From NCBI GenBank assembly GCA_007132965.1, contig SLNQ01000060.1, forward strand, positions 1 to 42,694: a stretch of DNA of 42,694 bases, in the 5' to 3' direction. Origin of the DNA: Gemmatimonadota bacterium. Lineage in GTDB: Bacteria; Gemmatimonadota; Gemmatimonadetes; Longimicrobiales; Gaopeijiaceae. Below the pieces are notes generated by a model that saw nothing but the letters and a program-made list of their open reading frames with translations, did no database searches and was not told where the DNA came from. Positions within the stretch are counted from its first letter, which is position 1. The number at the start of each line of letters is the position of its first letter. This document shows positions 17,283 to 25,312 of this stretch, piece after piece. The position numbers and the translations under genes were made by a program.

Positions 17283-17804
17283 ATGGCGGTTCGAGACATC
17301 GTCCTGCTGGGGGACCCGGTGCTTCGGGAGCCGGCCCGGGAGGTGGAGACCTTCGACGAGGAGCTCCAAACCCTGGTGGATGACATGTTCGCCACCATGG
17401 TGGTGGCGGAAGGGGCCGGGTTGGCGGCGCCTCAGGTGGGGGTGTCGCTCCGGGTACTGGTGGCCGACGTGCGCCACAGCGAGGGCGAGCACGCCCGGGC
17501 GGCGCTGGTGAACCCCCGGGTGGTGGAAAACGGCTCCGAGCTGGACAAGGAGCCCGAAGGGTGCCTCAGCATCCCCGGGGTGCGGGAGGTGGTGGAGCGC
17601 CCGTGGTCGGTGGTGGTGGAAGGGACCGATCCCGCCGGCGAACCGGTTCGGATCGAGGCCGAGGGGCTCTGGGCGCGGGTGCTCCAGCACGAGATCGATC
17701 ATCTGAACGGCGTGCTCTTCATTGACCACCTCTCACCCCTCAAGCGACGAATGCTCCTGAAGCGCTACCGCAAGCTTCGCAGCGAGGAGGACGCCGGTTC
17801 ATGA
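17283..17804 (+). CDS. def: Peptide deformylase
   Basis: GDPVLREPAREV, GAGLAAPQVGVSLRV, EGCLSIPGV, LQHEIDHLNGVLFIDHLS. Confidence 0.96.
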   Translation: MAVRDIVLLGDPVLREPAREVETFDEELQTLVDDMFATMVVAEGAGLAAPQVGVSLRVLVADVRHSEGEHARAALVNPRVVENGSELDKEPEGCLSIPGVREVVERPWSVVVEGTDPAGEPVRIEAEGLWARVLQHEIDHLNGVLFIDHLSPLKRRMLLKRYRKLRSEEDAGS

Positions 17805-18736
17805 GGATTCTCTTCTGGGGCACCCCTGATTTCGCCGTGCCCTCCCTGCGGGCCCTCATGGGGGAAGGCCACCACGTGGTCGGGGTCGTGACCCAGCCCG
17901 ACCGACCGGCGGGACGGGGTCGGAAGCTCAGGGCCTCAGCGGTGCGCGAGGCGGCAGAGTCGGAGGGGCTCCCCGTCCTCACCCCGGAGGCTCCCCGAGG
18001 GGAGGAGTTCGTGGCTCGCCTCCGGGAGTTGCAGCCGGAACTTTCGGTGGTGGTGGCGTACGGGCACCTCCTTCGTCCGCGGGTGCTGGAGCTGCCGGAC
18101 CGGGGGTCGGTGAACGTGCACGCCTCCCTTCTCCCGGAGCTCAGGGGGCCGGCTCCGGTGAACTGGGCGATCATTCGCGGACACCGCCGCACCGGGGTCA
18201 CCATCATGCAGATGACCGAGGGGATGGACGAGGGCCCCATCCTCCTGCAGCGCGAGGTGCCCATCGCCCCGGACGACACGGCCACGGGCCTTTACCTGCG
18301 CCTGGCCGAGCTGGGGGCCGAGGCGCTCATTGAGGCCCTGGCCCTCATGGAGGCGGACCTCCTGGAGCCCAGGGAACAGGATGATCGGCGGGCCACTTAC
18401 GCGCCCAAGGTGGATCGACAGACCGCTCGGATCGACTGGACCCTTTCGGCTCGTGAGGTGGCCGACCGTATCCGCGGCATGGACATGGTCCCGGGCGCCT
18501 GGACTCTCCTGGACGAGGAGCCCGTGAAGCTCTTCGTGCCCCGCGTGGTGGAGGCGGACGCCCCCGGGGAGCCCGGCCAGATCCTGGTGGCGGACCCGGA
18601 TCGAGGGCTGGTGGTGGCCACGGATGGAGGAGGAGCGGTGGAGCTGGCGGAGGTACAGCCGCCGGGCAAGCGACGGATGGGGGCCGAGGACTGGCTCCGG
18701 GGACGGGGTCCCGAGGTCGGAGAACGGTTCCGGTGA
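17801..18736 (+). CDS. fmt: Methionyl-tRNA formyltransferase
   Basis: MRILFWGTPDFAVPSL, QPDRPAGRGRKL, NVHASLLPELRGPAPVNWAIIRG, GVTIMQMTEGMDEGPIL. Confidence 0.96.
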   Translation: MRILFWGTPDFAVPSLRALMGEGHHVVGVVTQPDRPAGRGRKLRASAVREAAESEGLPVLTPEAPRGEEFVARLRELQPELSVVVAYGHLLRPRVLELPDRGSVNVHASLLPELRGPAPVNWAIIRGHRRTGVTIMQMTEGMDEGPILLQREVPIAPDDTATGLYLRLAELGAEALIEALALMEADLLEPREQDDRRATYAPKVDRQTARIDWTLSAREVADRIRGMDMVPGAWTLLDEEPVKLFVPRVVEADAPGEPGQILVADPDRGLVVATDGGGAVELAEVQPPGKRRMGAEDWLRGRGPEVGERFR

Positions 18737-19401
18737 GGATCCCCCGCCTACACGTCGTCACCAACGACCGGGTCCTGGCCGCCGGTGATTTCGTGGCCCG
18801 GGCCACCCGGGCCCTGGAGGCTGGCGGTGCCAGGGTGGCTCTCCATCTCAGGGGACCGGCCTCCGGAGGCCGGCTCCTCTGGGAGCACGGCCGGGCGCTG
18901 GCGCCGGTGGCTCGGCGGACGGGGGCCCTCCTCCTGGTCAACGACCGGGTAGACGTGGCCCGCCTGCTGGAACTGGACGGCGTGCACCTGCCGGAGCACG
19001 GCCTGCCCGTTTCCGAGGCCCGTTGCCTGCTTCCCGACGGCGCCGTGGTGGGGCGCTCCCTCCACGAGCCTCGGGCCCTGGAGGGCCGCGAGCGACCCGA
19101 CCTGGTGTTGGTGGGTACACTCTTCACGACCCCCTCCCACCCGGGTCGACTGGGCGCGGGCCCCGGACGGGTCACCCGGGTGCGGCGAGAGAATCCGGGG
19201 CTTCCCCTCGTGGGAATCGGGGGGGTCACCCTGGACCGGGTGAACTCCGTCATGGCGGCGGGAGCCCACGGAGTGGCGCTCCTGCGAGCCGTGTGGGACC
19301 ATGCTCGGCCGGAGGAGGCGGTGGCCGAGTACCTGGAGGCCGTCTATGGACAGATTGGCCCGGTCCCCGAACCGGAAGCGGATCACGAGGAGGACACATG
19401 A
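18733..19401 (+). CDS. Thiamine phosphate synthase / TenI superfamily protein (TenI-like thiazole tautomerase favoured)
   Basis: TIM-barrel ThiE/TenI pattern: LLLVNDRVDVARLLELDGVHLPEHGLP, VVGRSLHEPRAL, LVGTLFTTPSHPG, LPLVGIGGVTLDRVNSVMAAGAHGVALLRAVW. Followed directly by thiS-thiG. Confidence 0.85.
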   Translation: MRIPRLHVVTNDRVLAAGDFVARATRALEAGGARVALHLRGPASGGRLLWEHGRALAPVARRTGALLLVNDRVDVARLLELDGVHLPEHGLPVSEARCLLPDGAVVGRSLHEPRALEGRERPDLVLVGTLFTTPSHPGRLGAGPGRVTRVRRENPGLPLVGIGGVTLDRVNSVMAAGAHGVALLRAVWDHARPEEAVAEYLEAVYGQIGPVPEPEADHEEDT

Positions 19402-19640
19402 CCGAGACGACGACGAATCCTGCCCGCGGTACCGACCACATCAGCCTCACCGTAAACGGGGAGGAGCGGACGGTAGAGCGGGGAACCACCGTGGCCGGGC
19501 TCCTGGAGGAGCTGGAGCTGGAGCCCCGGACCGTGGTGGTGGAGCGAAACCGCGAGATCATTCCCCGCGACGACTACGGCGAGGTGACGCTCCAGGACGA
19601 TGACACGCTGGAGTTGGTGCACTTCGTGGGGGGAGGCTGA
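19398..19640 (+). CDS. thiS: Sulfur carrier protein ThiS
   Basis: ATGA overlap with the previous gene. ISLTVNGEERTVERGTTVAGLLEELEL... C-terminal HFVGGG (GG terminus). Confidence 0.92.
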   Translation: MTETTTNPARGTDHISLTVNGEERTVERGTTVAGLLEELELEPRTVVVERNREIIPRDDYGEVTLQDDDTLELVHFVGGG

Positions 19641-19682
19641 GCCCCTGGTGTACCTCACACTTGAAACCCGACATAGATCAAG

Positions 19683-20492
19683 ATGACGACCTCAACTGAA
19701 CAGGCCGGCTCCGGCCTTGATGATGGACCCCTGACCATCGGGGGGCGGGATTTCGAGTCACGCCTCATCGTGGGCACGGGGAAGTATCCGGACAACGAGA
19801 CCATGGTGGGGGCCATCCGGGCCAGCGGGGCCGAGATGGTCACCGTGGCGGTGCGTCGGGTGGACCTGGACCGGAGCTCCGAGGAAGGGATCCTGCACCA
19901 CCTGGACCCGGACGAGTTCTTTCTGCTGGCCAACACCGCGGGGTGCTACACCGCCGAGGACGCCGTCCGCTACGCCCGCCTGGCCCGGGCCGCCGGCTTC
20001 AACGAGTGGATCAAGCTGGAGGTCATTGGCGATGAGAAGACCCTTCTCCCCGATGTGCAGGCCACCCTGGAGGCGGCCCGGATCCTCGTGGAGGAGGACT
20101 TCAAGGTGATGGCCTATACCAACGACGACCTGGTGTCCGCCCTCAGGCTCGAGGACGCAGGTTGCGTGTCGGTCATGCCCCTGGCCAGCCCCATCGGCAG
20201 CGGGTTGGGGCTCGTGAACCCGTACTACATTCGCGAGATCAAGGACCGGCTCGAGGTCCCGGTCATCGTGGATGCCGGCGTGGGCACCGCCTCCGATGCC
20301 TGCGCCACCATGGAGCAGGGGGTGGATGGAGTCCTCATGAACACCGCCATCGCGGCGGCCGACGATCCGGTATCCATGGCCCGGGCCATGCGCCTGAGCG
20401 TGCAGGCCGGGCGGCTGGCGTACCTGGCCGGGCGCATGCCCCGCCGGGAGATTGCCGTGCCCTCGTCGCCCGTCCGGGGGATGCTCGACTGA
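19683..20492 (+). CDS. thiG: Thiazole synthase ThiG
   Basis: RLIVGTGKYPDNETM, TAGCYTAEDAVRYARLARAAG, WIKLEVIGD, GCVSVMPLASPIGSGLGL, PVIVDAGVGTASDA. Confidence 0.96.
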   Translation: MTTSTEQAGSGLDDGPLTIGGRDFESRLIVGTGKYPDNETMVGAIRASGAEMVTVAVRRVDLDRSSEEGILHHLDPDEFFLLANTAGCYTAEDAVRYARLARAAGFNEWIKLEVIGDEKTLLPDVQATLEAARILVEEDFKVMAYTNDDLVSALRLEDAGCVSVMPLASPIGSGLGLVNPYYIREIKDRLEVPVIVDAGVGTASDACATMEQGVDGVLMNTAIAAADDPVSMARAMRLSVQAGRLAYLAGRMPRREIAVPSSPVRGMLD

Positions 20493-21814
20493 AGCCCACG
20501 AGACCCCGGCAGGTGGCGCTGACCCTCCTGCGCCAGGTGGGTCGCGGTCGCCGTCTGGACGTGGCGTGGGGCGAGGCGGCTCCGGAGCTGGCCCGGGAGC
20601 AGCGCCCGTGGGTGCAGCAGGTCACCTATGGAACCGTCCGCCTGCAGGGGCGGCTGGACCACCTCCTGGATCTCCACCTGGACCGGGGGGTGACGAGCCT
20701 CGCCCCGGCCGCCCTGCCGATCTTTCGTCTGGGGGCCTATCAGCTCCTGTACATGGACGGTACGCCGGCCTACGCCGCCGTCTCTCAGACCGTGGCCCAG
20801 GCCCGACAGATGGGCGGGAAGGCAGTGGCGGGGTTGGCCAACGCTGTCCTGCGGAGTCTGGCCCGGGAGGGTGGGGGAGTGGAGCGCTTCCCCTCGCTGG
20901 AGTCGGATCCTCAGGGCCACCTCAGCACCTGGGGCTCGCATCCGAGCTGGCTGGTGCGCCGGTGGATTGCCCGCTACGGGGTAGAGGAGGCCGCCGCCCT
21001 GGTGGAGGCCGGGAATCGGATCCCGGACACCTACCTCCGGCCCCTCCGCACTGATCCGGAGGACGCGGTAGCCGTCCTGCTCCAGGCGTTGGGAGGCGGG
21101 GGGGCGGAGACCGGATCACAGCCGCCGGCGGAGGTGGGGCCCGCCGGAAGCGGCACCGTCCGGCTTGGCTCCGGGGTTTCGCCCACCGAGGCCCTGGAAG
21201 CTCTTCCCGGGATCATCCAGGATCCCGCGGGAGGGTGGGTGGTCCGGTGGTGCCCCCACGACCCGACCATGCTCATCGATCTCTGCGCGGCGCCGGGGGG
21301 GAAGGCGGTAGCGCTGGCGGCTCGGGGCGTGCGGGTGGTGGCCGCCGACCGGTCGGCGCGGCGTATGCGACTCCTGGCCGATACCCTCCGGCGTCTGGGG
21401 CTCGAGATGCCCCGGGTGGTGGCCCTGGCTGAGGCGCCGCCCTTCCGTGCAGTAGACGCCGTGCTGGTGGATGCTCCGTGTTCTGGAACCGGTACGCTGG
21501 CCCGGCACCCGGATGCCAGATGGCGGTTGTCCGAAGGGGATATTCTCGCCCTCTCCCGGGTACAGAATCGGATCCTGGACGGCGCTGCCGGAATCGTTCG
21601 GCCCGGGGGTGTCCTGGTGTATTCCACCTGCACCCTCGAACCGGAAGAGAACCGGGAACGGGTGGAGGCGTTCCTGGGGCGCCACCCGGAGTTCGTGGTG
21701 GAGGAGGGGGAAGGGGTTCCGGAGTCGGCACGCGACGGACCCTTCCTCCTGGCGCTTCCCCATCGCACGGGGACGGACGGTGCATTCTCCGCCCGGCTCC
21801 GGCGTCGGGGTTGA
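20489..21814 (+). CDS. rsmB: 16S rRNA (cytosine-967-C5)-methyltransferase RsmB/Sun family; CTG start proposed, alternative GTG at 20513
   Basis: NusB-like N-terminal domain (RLGAYQLLYMDGTPAYAAVSQTVAQAR), LCAAPGGKAVALA, VLVDAPCSGTGTLARHPDARWRLS, GVLVYSTCTLEPEENRERV. Confidence 0.93.
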   Translation: MKPTRPRQVALTLLRQVGRGRRLDVAWGEAAPELAREQRPWVQQVTYGTVRLQGRLDHLLDLHLDRGVTSLAPAALPIFRLGAYQLLYMDGTPAYAAVSQTVAQARQMGGKAVAGLANAVLRSLAREGGGVERFPSLESDPQGHLSTWGSHPSWLVRRWIARYGVEEAAALVEAGNRIPDTYLRPLRTDPEDAVAVLLQALGGGGAETGSQPPAEVGPAGSGTVRLGSGVSPTEALEALPGIIQDPAGGWVVRWCPHDPTMLIDLCAAPGGKAVALAARGVRVVAADRSARRMRLLADTLRRLGLEMPRVVALAEAPPFRAVDAVLVDAPCSGTGTLARHPDARWRLSEGDILALSRVQNRILDGAAGIVRPGGVLVYSTCTLEPEENRERVEAFLGRHPEFVVEEGEGVPESARDGPFLLALPHRTGTDGAFSARLRRRG

Positions 21815-21859
21815 GGGGGGATCCGAAAGACAGAAGATCACCATGGCGGAGAGCAATCG

Positions 21860-22696
21860 ATGAAGCTGGGAAGTTCCATGCGTCGACGGAGGGGAAGCTC
21901 CGGATCGTCGCGAAGTGGCGGAGGGCGGGGCAGGCTGGTGCCTTCAGGCGGCCGAGGCCGCCTGCTCCTCCTGGCCGTGGTGGCCCTCCTCACCGGGTCC
22001 GGGGGCGGGTACTTGTACGCCACCCAGGTGGTCTTTCCCGCCGACGAGGCCCCGGTGGCGAACTTCCGTACCGTGCCGGATCTCCGCGGGATGACCCTGG
22101 ACGAGGCCCGCACGGCGCTGGGCGACATGGAGCTGACATACGGCGAGGTGGATTCCATCCAGCACCCCGAAGCCGCCGAGTCCCGGATCGTGGGGCAGAC
22201 GCCCCTGCCGGGCCAGCTGGGGGTGCCCGGGGGTACGGTGGATCTGACCATCAGCCTGGGGCCTGAACGCCGCCCGGTTCCCGACGTGAGTCGGCTTATC
22301 GCCAGCCGAGCCCTGACGGTACTCCGGACCACCGGCTTCGAGGTGCAGGTAGACTCCACGGAGTCCGACGCTCCGGCGGGCCGGGTGGTGGAAACGGAGC
22401 CGGCCGCCGGTGAGGAGGTGGTGCTCCCCTCGGAGATCCGCATGACGGTGAGCCTCGGGCCGCCCCTGGTGGAGCTGCCCGACCTGGTGGGAATGCAGGA
22501 GGTCCGGGCTCGCCAGATCCTGGACTCGCTGGGGCTGGAGGTGGGCGAGGTGGAGGCCCAGTTCCGCTTCGGCTTCAACCAGGGCGAAGTGCTCGGGCAG
22601 CTCCCGGAGGCGGGGACGGAGGTGCCGCAGGGCAGCATCGTTCGCCTCGAGGTAGGCCGCCGGGGCTTCATGAGAAATCCGGAAGACGGAACGTAA
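21860..22696 (+). CDS. Membrane-anchored PASTA-domain protein without a kinase domain
   Basis: Arg/Ser-rich N-terminus, one TM (LLLLAVVALLTGSGGGYLYA), then three PASTA-like repeats (VPDLRGMTLDEARTALGDMEL; VPDVSRLIASRALTVLRTTGF; LPDLVGMQEVRARQILDSLGL). Confidence 0.88.
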   Translation: MKLGSSMRRRRGSSGSSRSGGGRGRLVPSGGRGRLLLLAVVALLTGSGGGYLYATQVVFPADEAPVANFRTVPDLRGMTLDEARTALGDMELTYGEVDSIQHPEAAESRIVGQTPLPGQLGVPGGTVDLTISLGPERRPVPDVSRLIASRALTVLRTTGFEVQVDSTESDAPAGRVVETEPAAGEEVVLPSEIRMTVSLGPPLVELPDLVGMQEVRARQILDSLGLEVGEVEAQFRFGFNQGEVLGQLPEAGTEVPQGSIVRLEVGRRGFMRNPEDGT

Positions 22697-22717
22697 CGGC
22701 GCGGAGGCGCCCTGATC

Positions 22718-23284
22718 ATGGCCAAGAAGTCATCCAATCTGCCGTTCGTGCTCACCGCACTCCTCGCCCTGGGGGTGGTGATCGTGGCGTGGACCGGTCG
22801 CGACCGGTTTCAGATGCCCGGCCCCGGGGAACCGGCGCCGAACTTCGAGGCGGTGACCCTGGACGGTGAGCCGGTGACGCTGGACAACTACCGGAACCAG
22901 GTGGTGCTCCTCAACGTCTGGGCTACCTGGTGTCCGCCGTGCGTGTGGGAGATGCCCTCCATGCAGCGCCTGTATGATCGATTCGAGGGCCGGGACTTCG
23001 AGATCGTGGCGGTGAGCGTCGACGGGCCGCAGCGGGGGTTGGCCGGTCCCATGGGCAGGCCGGCCGGCGATCCCGGAGCCTTCGCCGACTCGCTGGGCCT
23101 CACCTTCCCCATCCTCTGGGACCCGGACGGGGGCATCATGCGCCAGTACCGGACCAACGCGATACCCGAGTCCTTCGTCATCGGCCGGGACGGGCTCATG
23201 TACCGCCGGGTCGCCGGTGCCACCGAGTGGGATCATCCCCAGTACGTGGAGTTCATCGAACGCCTTCTGGCCGAGGAGGGGTGA
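22718..23284 (+). CDS. TlpA/ResA-like thioredoxin-fold protein
   Basis: N-terminal TM, GEPAPNFEAVTLDGEPVTLDNYRNQVVLLNVWATWCPPCVWEMPSMQRLY (CPPC), IPESFVIGRDG. Confidence 0.92.
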   Translation: MAKKSSNLPFVLTALLALGVVIVAWTGRDRFQMPGPGEPAPNFEAVTLDGEPVTLDNYRNQVVLLNVWATWCPPCVWEMPSMQRLYDRFEGRDFEIVAVSVDGPQRGLAGPMGRPAGDPGAFADSLGLTFPILWDPDGGIMRQYRTNAIPESFVIGRDGLMYRRVAGATEWDHPQYVEFIERLLAEEG

Positions 23285-23288
23285 AGGC

Positions 23289-24275
23289 GTGAGCGCTCTC
23301 CCGGGATTTCTGACGCGGAACTGGACGCTGAAGCTCTCCGCCTTCGGCATCGCCCTCCTCCTCTGGGTGTCGGTCCGGGTGGAAGCGCCCACCCGCCAGA
23401 CCGTCTCCGGCGTCCCGGTGAGGGTGGACCTGGCCGATCCCCAGTGGACGCTGGCCGAAGAGCCTTCCCCCACCACGGTGGTGGTGCGCTTCGCTGGTCC
23501 TTCGCGGGATATCCTCTCCATGGCGGTGGACCGCCCCAGCATCGTGGTTCCCCTGGACGGGGTGCACTCGGCGGACACCTCGGTGATCCTTCGAAACCAC
23601 TGGGTCCGGCTTCCGGACCGACCCAATGTGGTGGTGGAAGACATCCAGCCCCCTTCGGTTCGCCTCCGGCTGGAAGCCATTCAACGAGTGGACCTGCCGG
23701 TGGCCCCTCGCCTCGAGGGCGAGCTCCCGGAGGAACTGGCCATGACGGGTGCGCCGCGAGCCATCCCTGCGGACGTTCGCCTCTCGGGACCCGAGGGCAG
23801 GATTGCGGAGCGGGATTCGCTGTGGTTGGAGCCGCTGGACCTGGCCGCCGTCCGGGGTCCCGGGGCTGTGGAGGTGGCGGTGGACACCACCGGCCTGCAG
23901 GGGCTTCAGCTCCAACCCTCTCGGGTGCAGGTGGAGCTGGAGGTGGCCGAACGGGTTGAGCGCTTGCTCGACCAGGTGGGGGTGGTCCTGGACCTGGAGG
24001 GCTGGGAGGAGACGTATGCCATCCAGCCGGCAGGCGTACCAGTGCTCCTGAGCGGTGCCCGAGTCCTGGTGGACCAGGTGTCACCCGAGGACCTCCGCCT
24101 GGTGGTGGCCGTGGACGACGACGACCTGCCGCAGGAGCCCGGCGACGAAGTGGAGGTTCCGGTCTCGGAGGTGATCCTGGAGGGACTCCCCGACTACGTG
24201 GACGGGGAGATCGAGGTGGAGGAGGTCCGGATCATCCGGCTGGACGACCCTGCAGATGGGACGGACGGCTCGTGA
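23289..24275 (+). CDS. YbbR-like domain protein (CdaR-like)
   Basis: FLTRNWTLKLSAFGIALLLWVSVRVE N-terminus and repeated extracytoplasmic segments (VPVRVDL..., LPVAPRLEGELPEE..., VELEVAERVERLLDQVGVVLDLEG). Confidence 0.85.
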   Translation: MSALPGFLTRNWTLKLSAFGIALLLWVSVRVEAPTRQTVSGVPVRVDLADPQWTLAEEPSPTTVVVRFAGPSRDILSMAVDRPSIVVPLDGVHSADTSVILRNHWVRLPDRPNVVVEDIQPPSVRLRLEAIQRVDLPVAPRLEGELPEELAMTGAPRAIPADVRLSGPEGRIAERDSLWLEPLDLAAVRGPGAVEVAVDTTGLQGLQLQPSRVQVELEVAERVERLLDQVGVVLDLEGWEETYAIQPAGVPVLLSGARVLVDQVSPEDLRLVVAVDDDDLPQEPGDEVEVPVSEVILEGLPDYVDGEIEVEEVRIIRLDDPADGTDGS

Positions 24276-25312
24276 GGGGTTCCACCGTGCTGGGTCTCGA
24301 AACCTCATGCGACGAGACCTCGGCAGCCATCCTCCGGCGGGACGAGATCCTGGGCCACGTGATCCTCTCGCAGGACGAACACCGCCTCTACGGCGGGGTG
24401 GTTCCCGAGCTGGCGGCCCGGGCGCACCTGGCGGTCATCGACGACGTGGTCCGGGAAGCGCTGGACGAGGCGGGCGTGGGTCTCGGAGCGGTAGACGCCA
24501 TCGGGGTGACGGCGGGTCCGGGCCTCATCGGCGCACTCCTGGTGGGGGTCTGCTGGGCACGGGCCGCCGCCTTCGCCCTGGACCGACCGGTGGTTCCGGT
24601 CCACCACATGGAGGCGCACCTCTTCGCCCCTTCGCTGGAGAACCCCGAGGCCCGTCCCCCCTTCGTAGCCCTCCTGGTGTCCGGCGGCCATACCCTGCTG
24701 CTGCATGCCCTGGCGTGGGGCGACTACCGGCTGCTGGGCCAGACGAGGGACGACGCCGCGGGCGAGGCCTATGACAAGGTCGCCAAGCTCCTGGGCCTCC
24801 CCTACCCCGGGGGTCCCCAGATCGAACGCCTGGCCCGGGAGGGGGATCCGGGCCGACACCCCTTCCCCCGGCCCATGCTCCGCGGGGGGCAGTCGCCCGA
24901 TGACCCCGACTACCTGGACGTGTCCTTCTCTGGGCTCAAGACGGCGGTGAGTACCCGAGTGGCGGAGGTGGCCCACCAGGGGAAGCTGGAGCGGGAGCGC
25001 GCCCACCTGGCCGCGGCGTTCCAGGAGGCTGTGGTGGACACCCTGGTGTCAAAGACCATGCGGGCGGTGGAGGTGACGGGGTGTCCAAGGGTCCTGATGG
25101 GGGGTGGGGTTTCGGTGAACCAGGCCCTGCGCCAGGAGATGACGAGCCGGCTCGGCGATGGGGGTGAGGTGTTCTGGGCGTCCCCGCGACTCTCACTGGA
25201 CAACGGGGCCATGGTGGCCCGGGCCGCCGCCTTCCGCCTGGAGCGGGGAGAGGTGGCGGGTCCGGAGCTTTCGGCCCGAGCGGCCCTCCCTTTTCCCGGA
25301 CTGGTGGAATGA
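24272..25312 (+). CDS. tsaD: tRNA N6-threonylcarbamoyladenosine transferase TsaD
   Basis: GTG start. VLGLETSCDETSAAIL, YGGVVPELAARAHL, HHMEAHLFA, VSGGHTLLLH, DDAAGEAYDKVAKLLGLPYPGGPQIERLA. Confidence 0.96.
   Translation: MRGSTVLGLETSCDETSAAILRRDEILGHVILSQDEHRLYGGVVPELAARAHLAVIDDVVREALDEAGVGLGAVDAIGVTAGPGLIGALLVGVCWARAAAFALDRPVVPVHHMEAHLFAPSLENPEARPPFVALLVSGGHTLLLHALAWGDYRLLGQTRDDAAGEAYDKVAKLLGLPYPGGPQIERLAREGDPGRHPFPRPMLRGGQSPDDPDYLDVSFSGLKTAVSTRVAEVAHQGKLERERAHLAAAFQEAVVDTLVSKTMRAVEVTGCPRVLMGGGVSVNQALRQEMTSRLGDGGEVFWASPRLSLDNGAMVARAAAFRLERGEVAGPELSARAALPFPGLVE

Noticed and set aside
18737-19682. Possible TPP riboswitch near the thi genes
   Set aside because: The tenI/thiE and thiS genes overlap their upstream genes, and the 42-nt thiS-thiG gap is too short for a THI element. 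No CUGAGA-type core was seen there.
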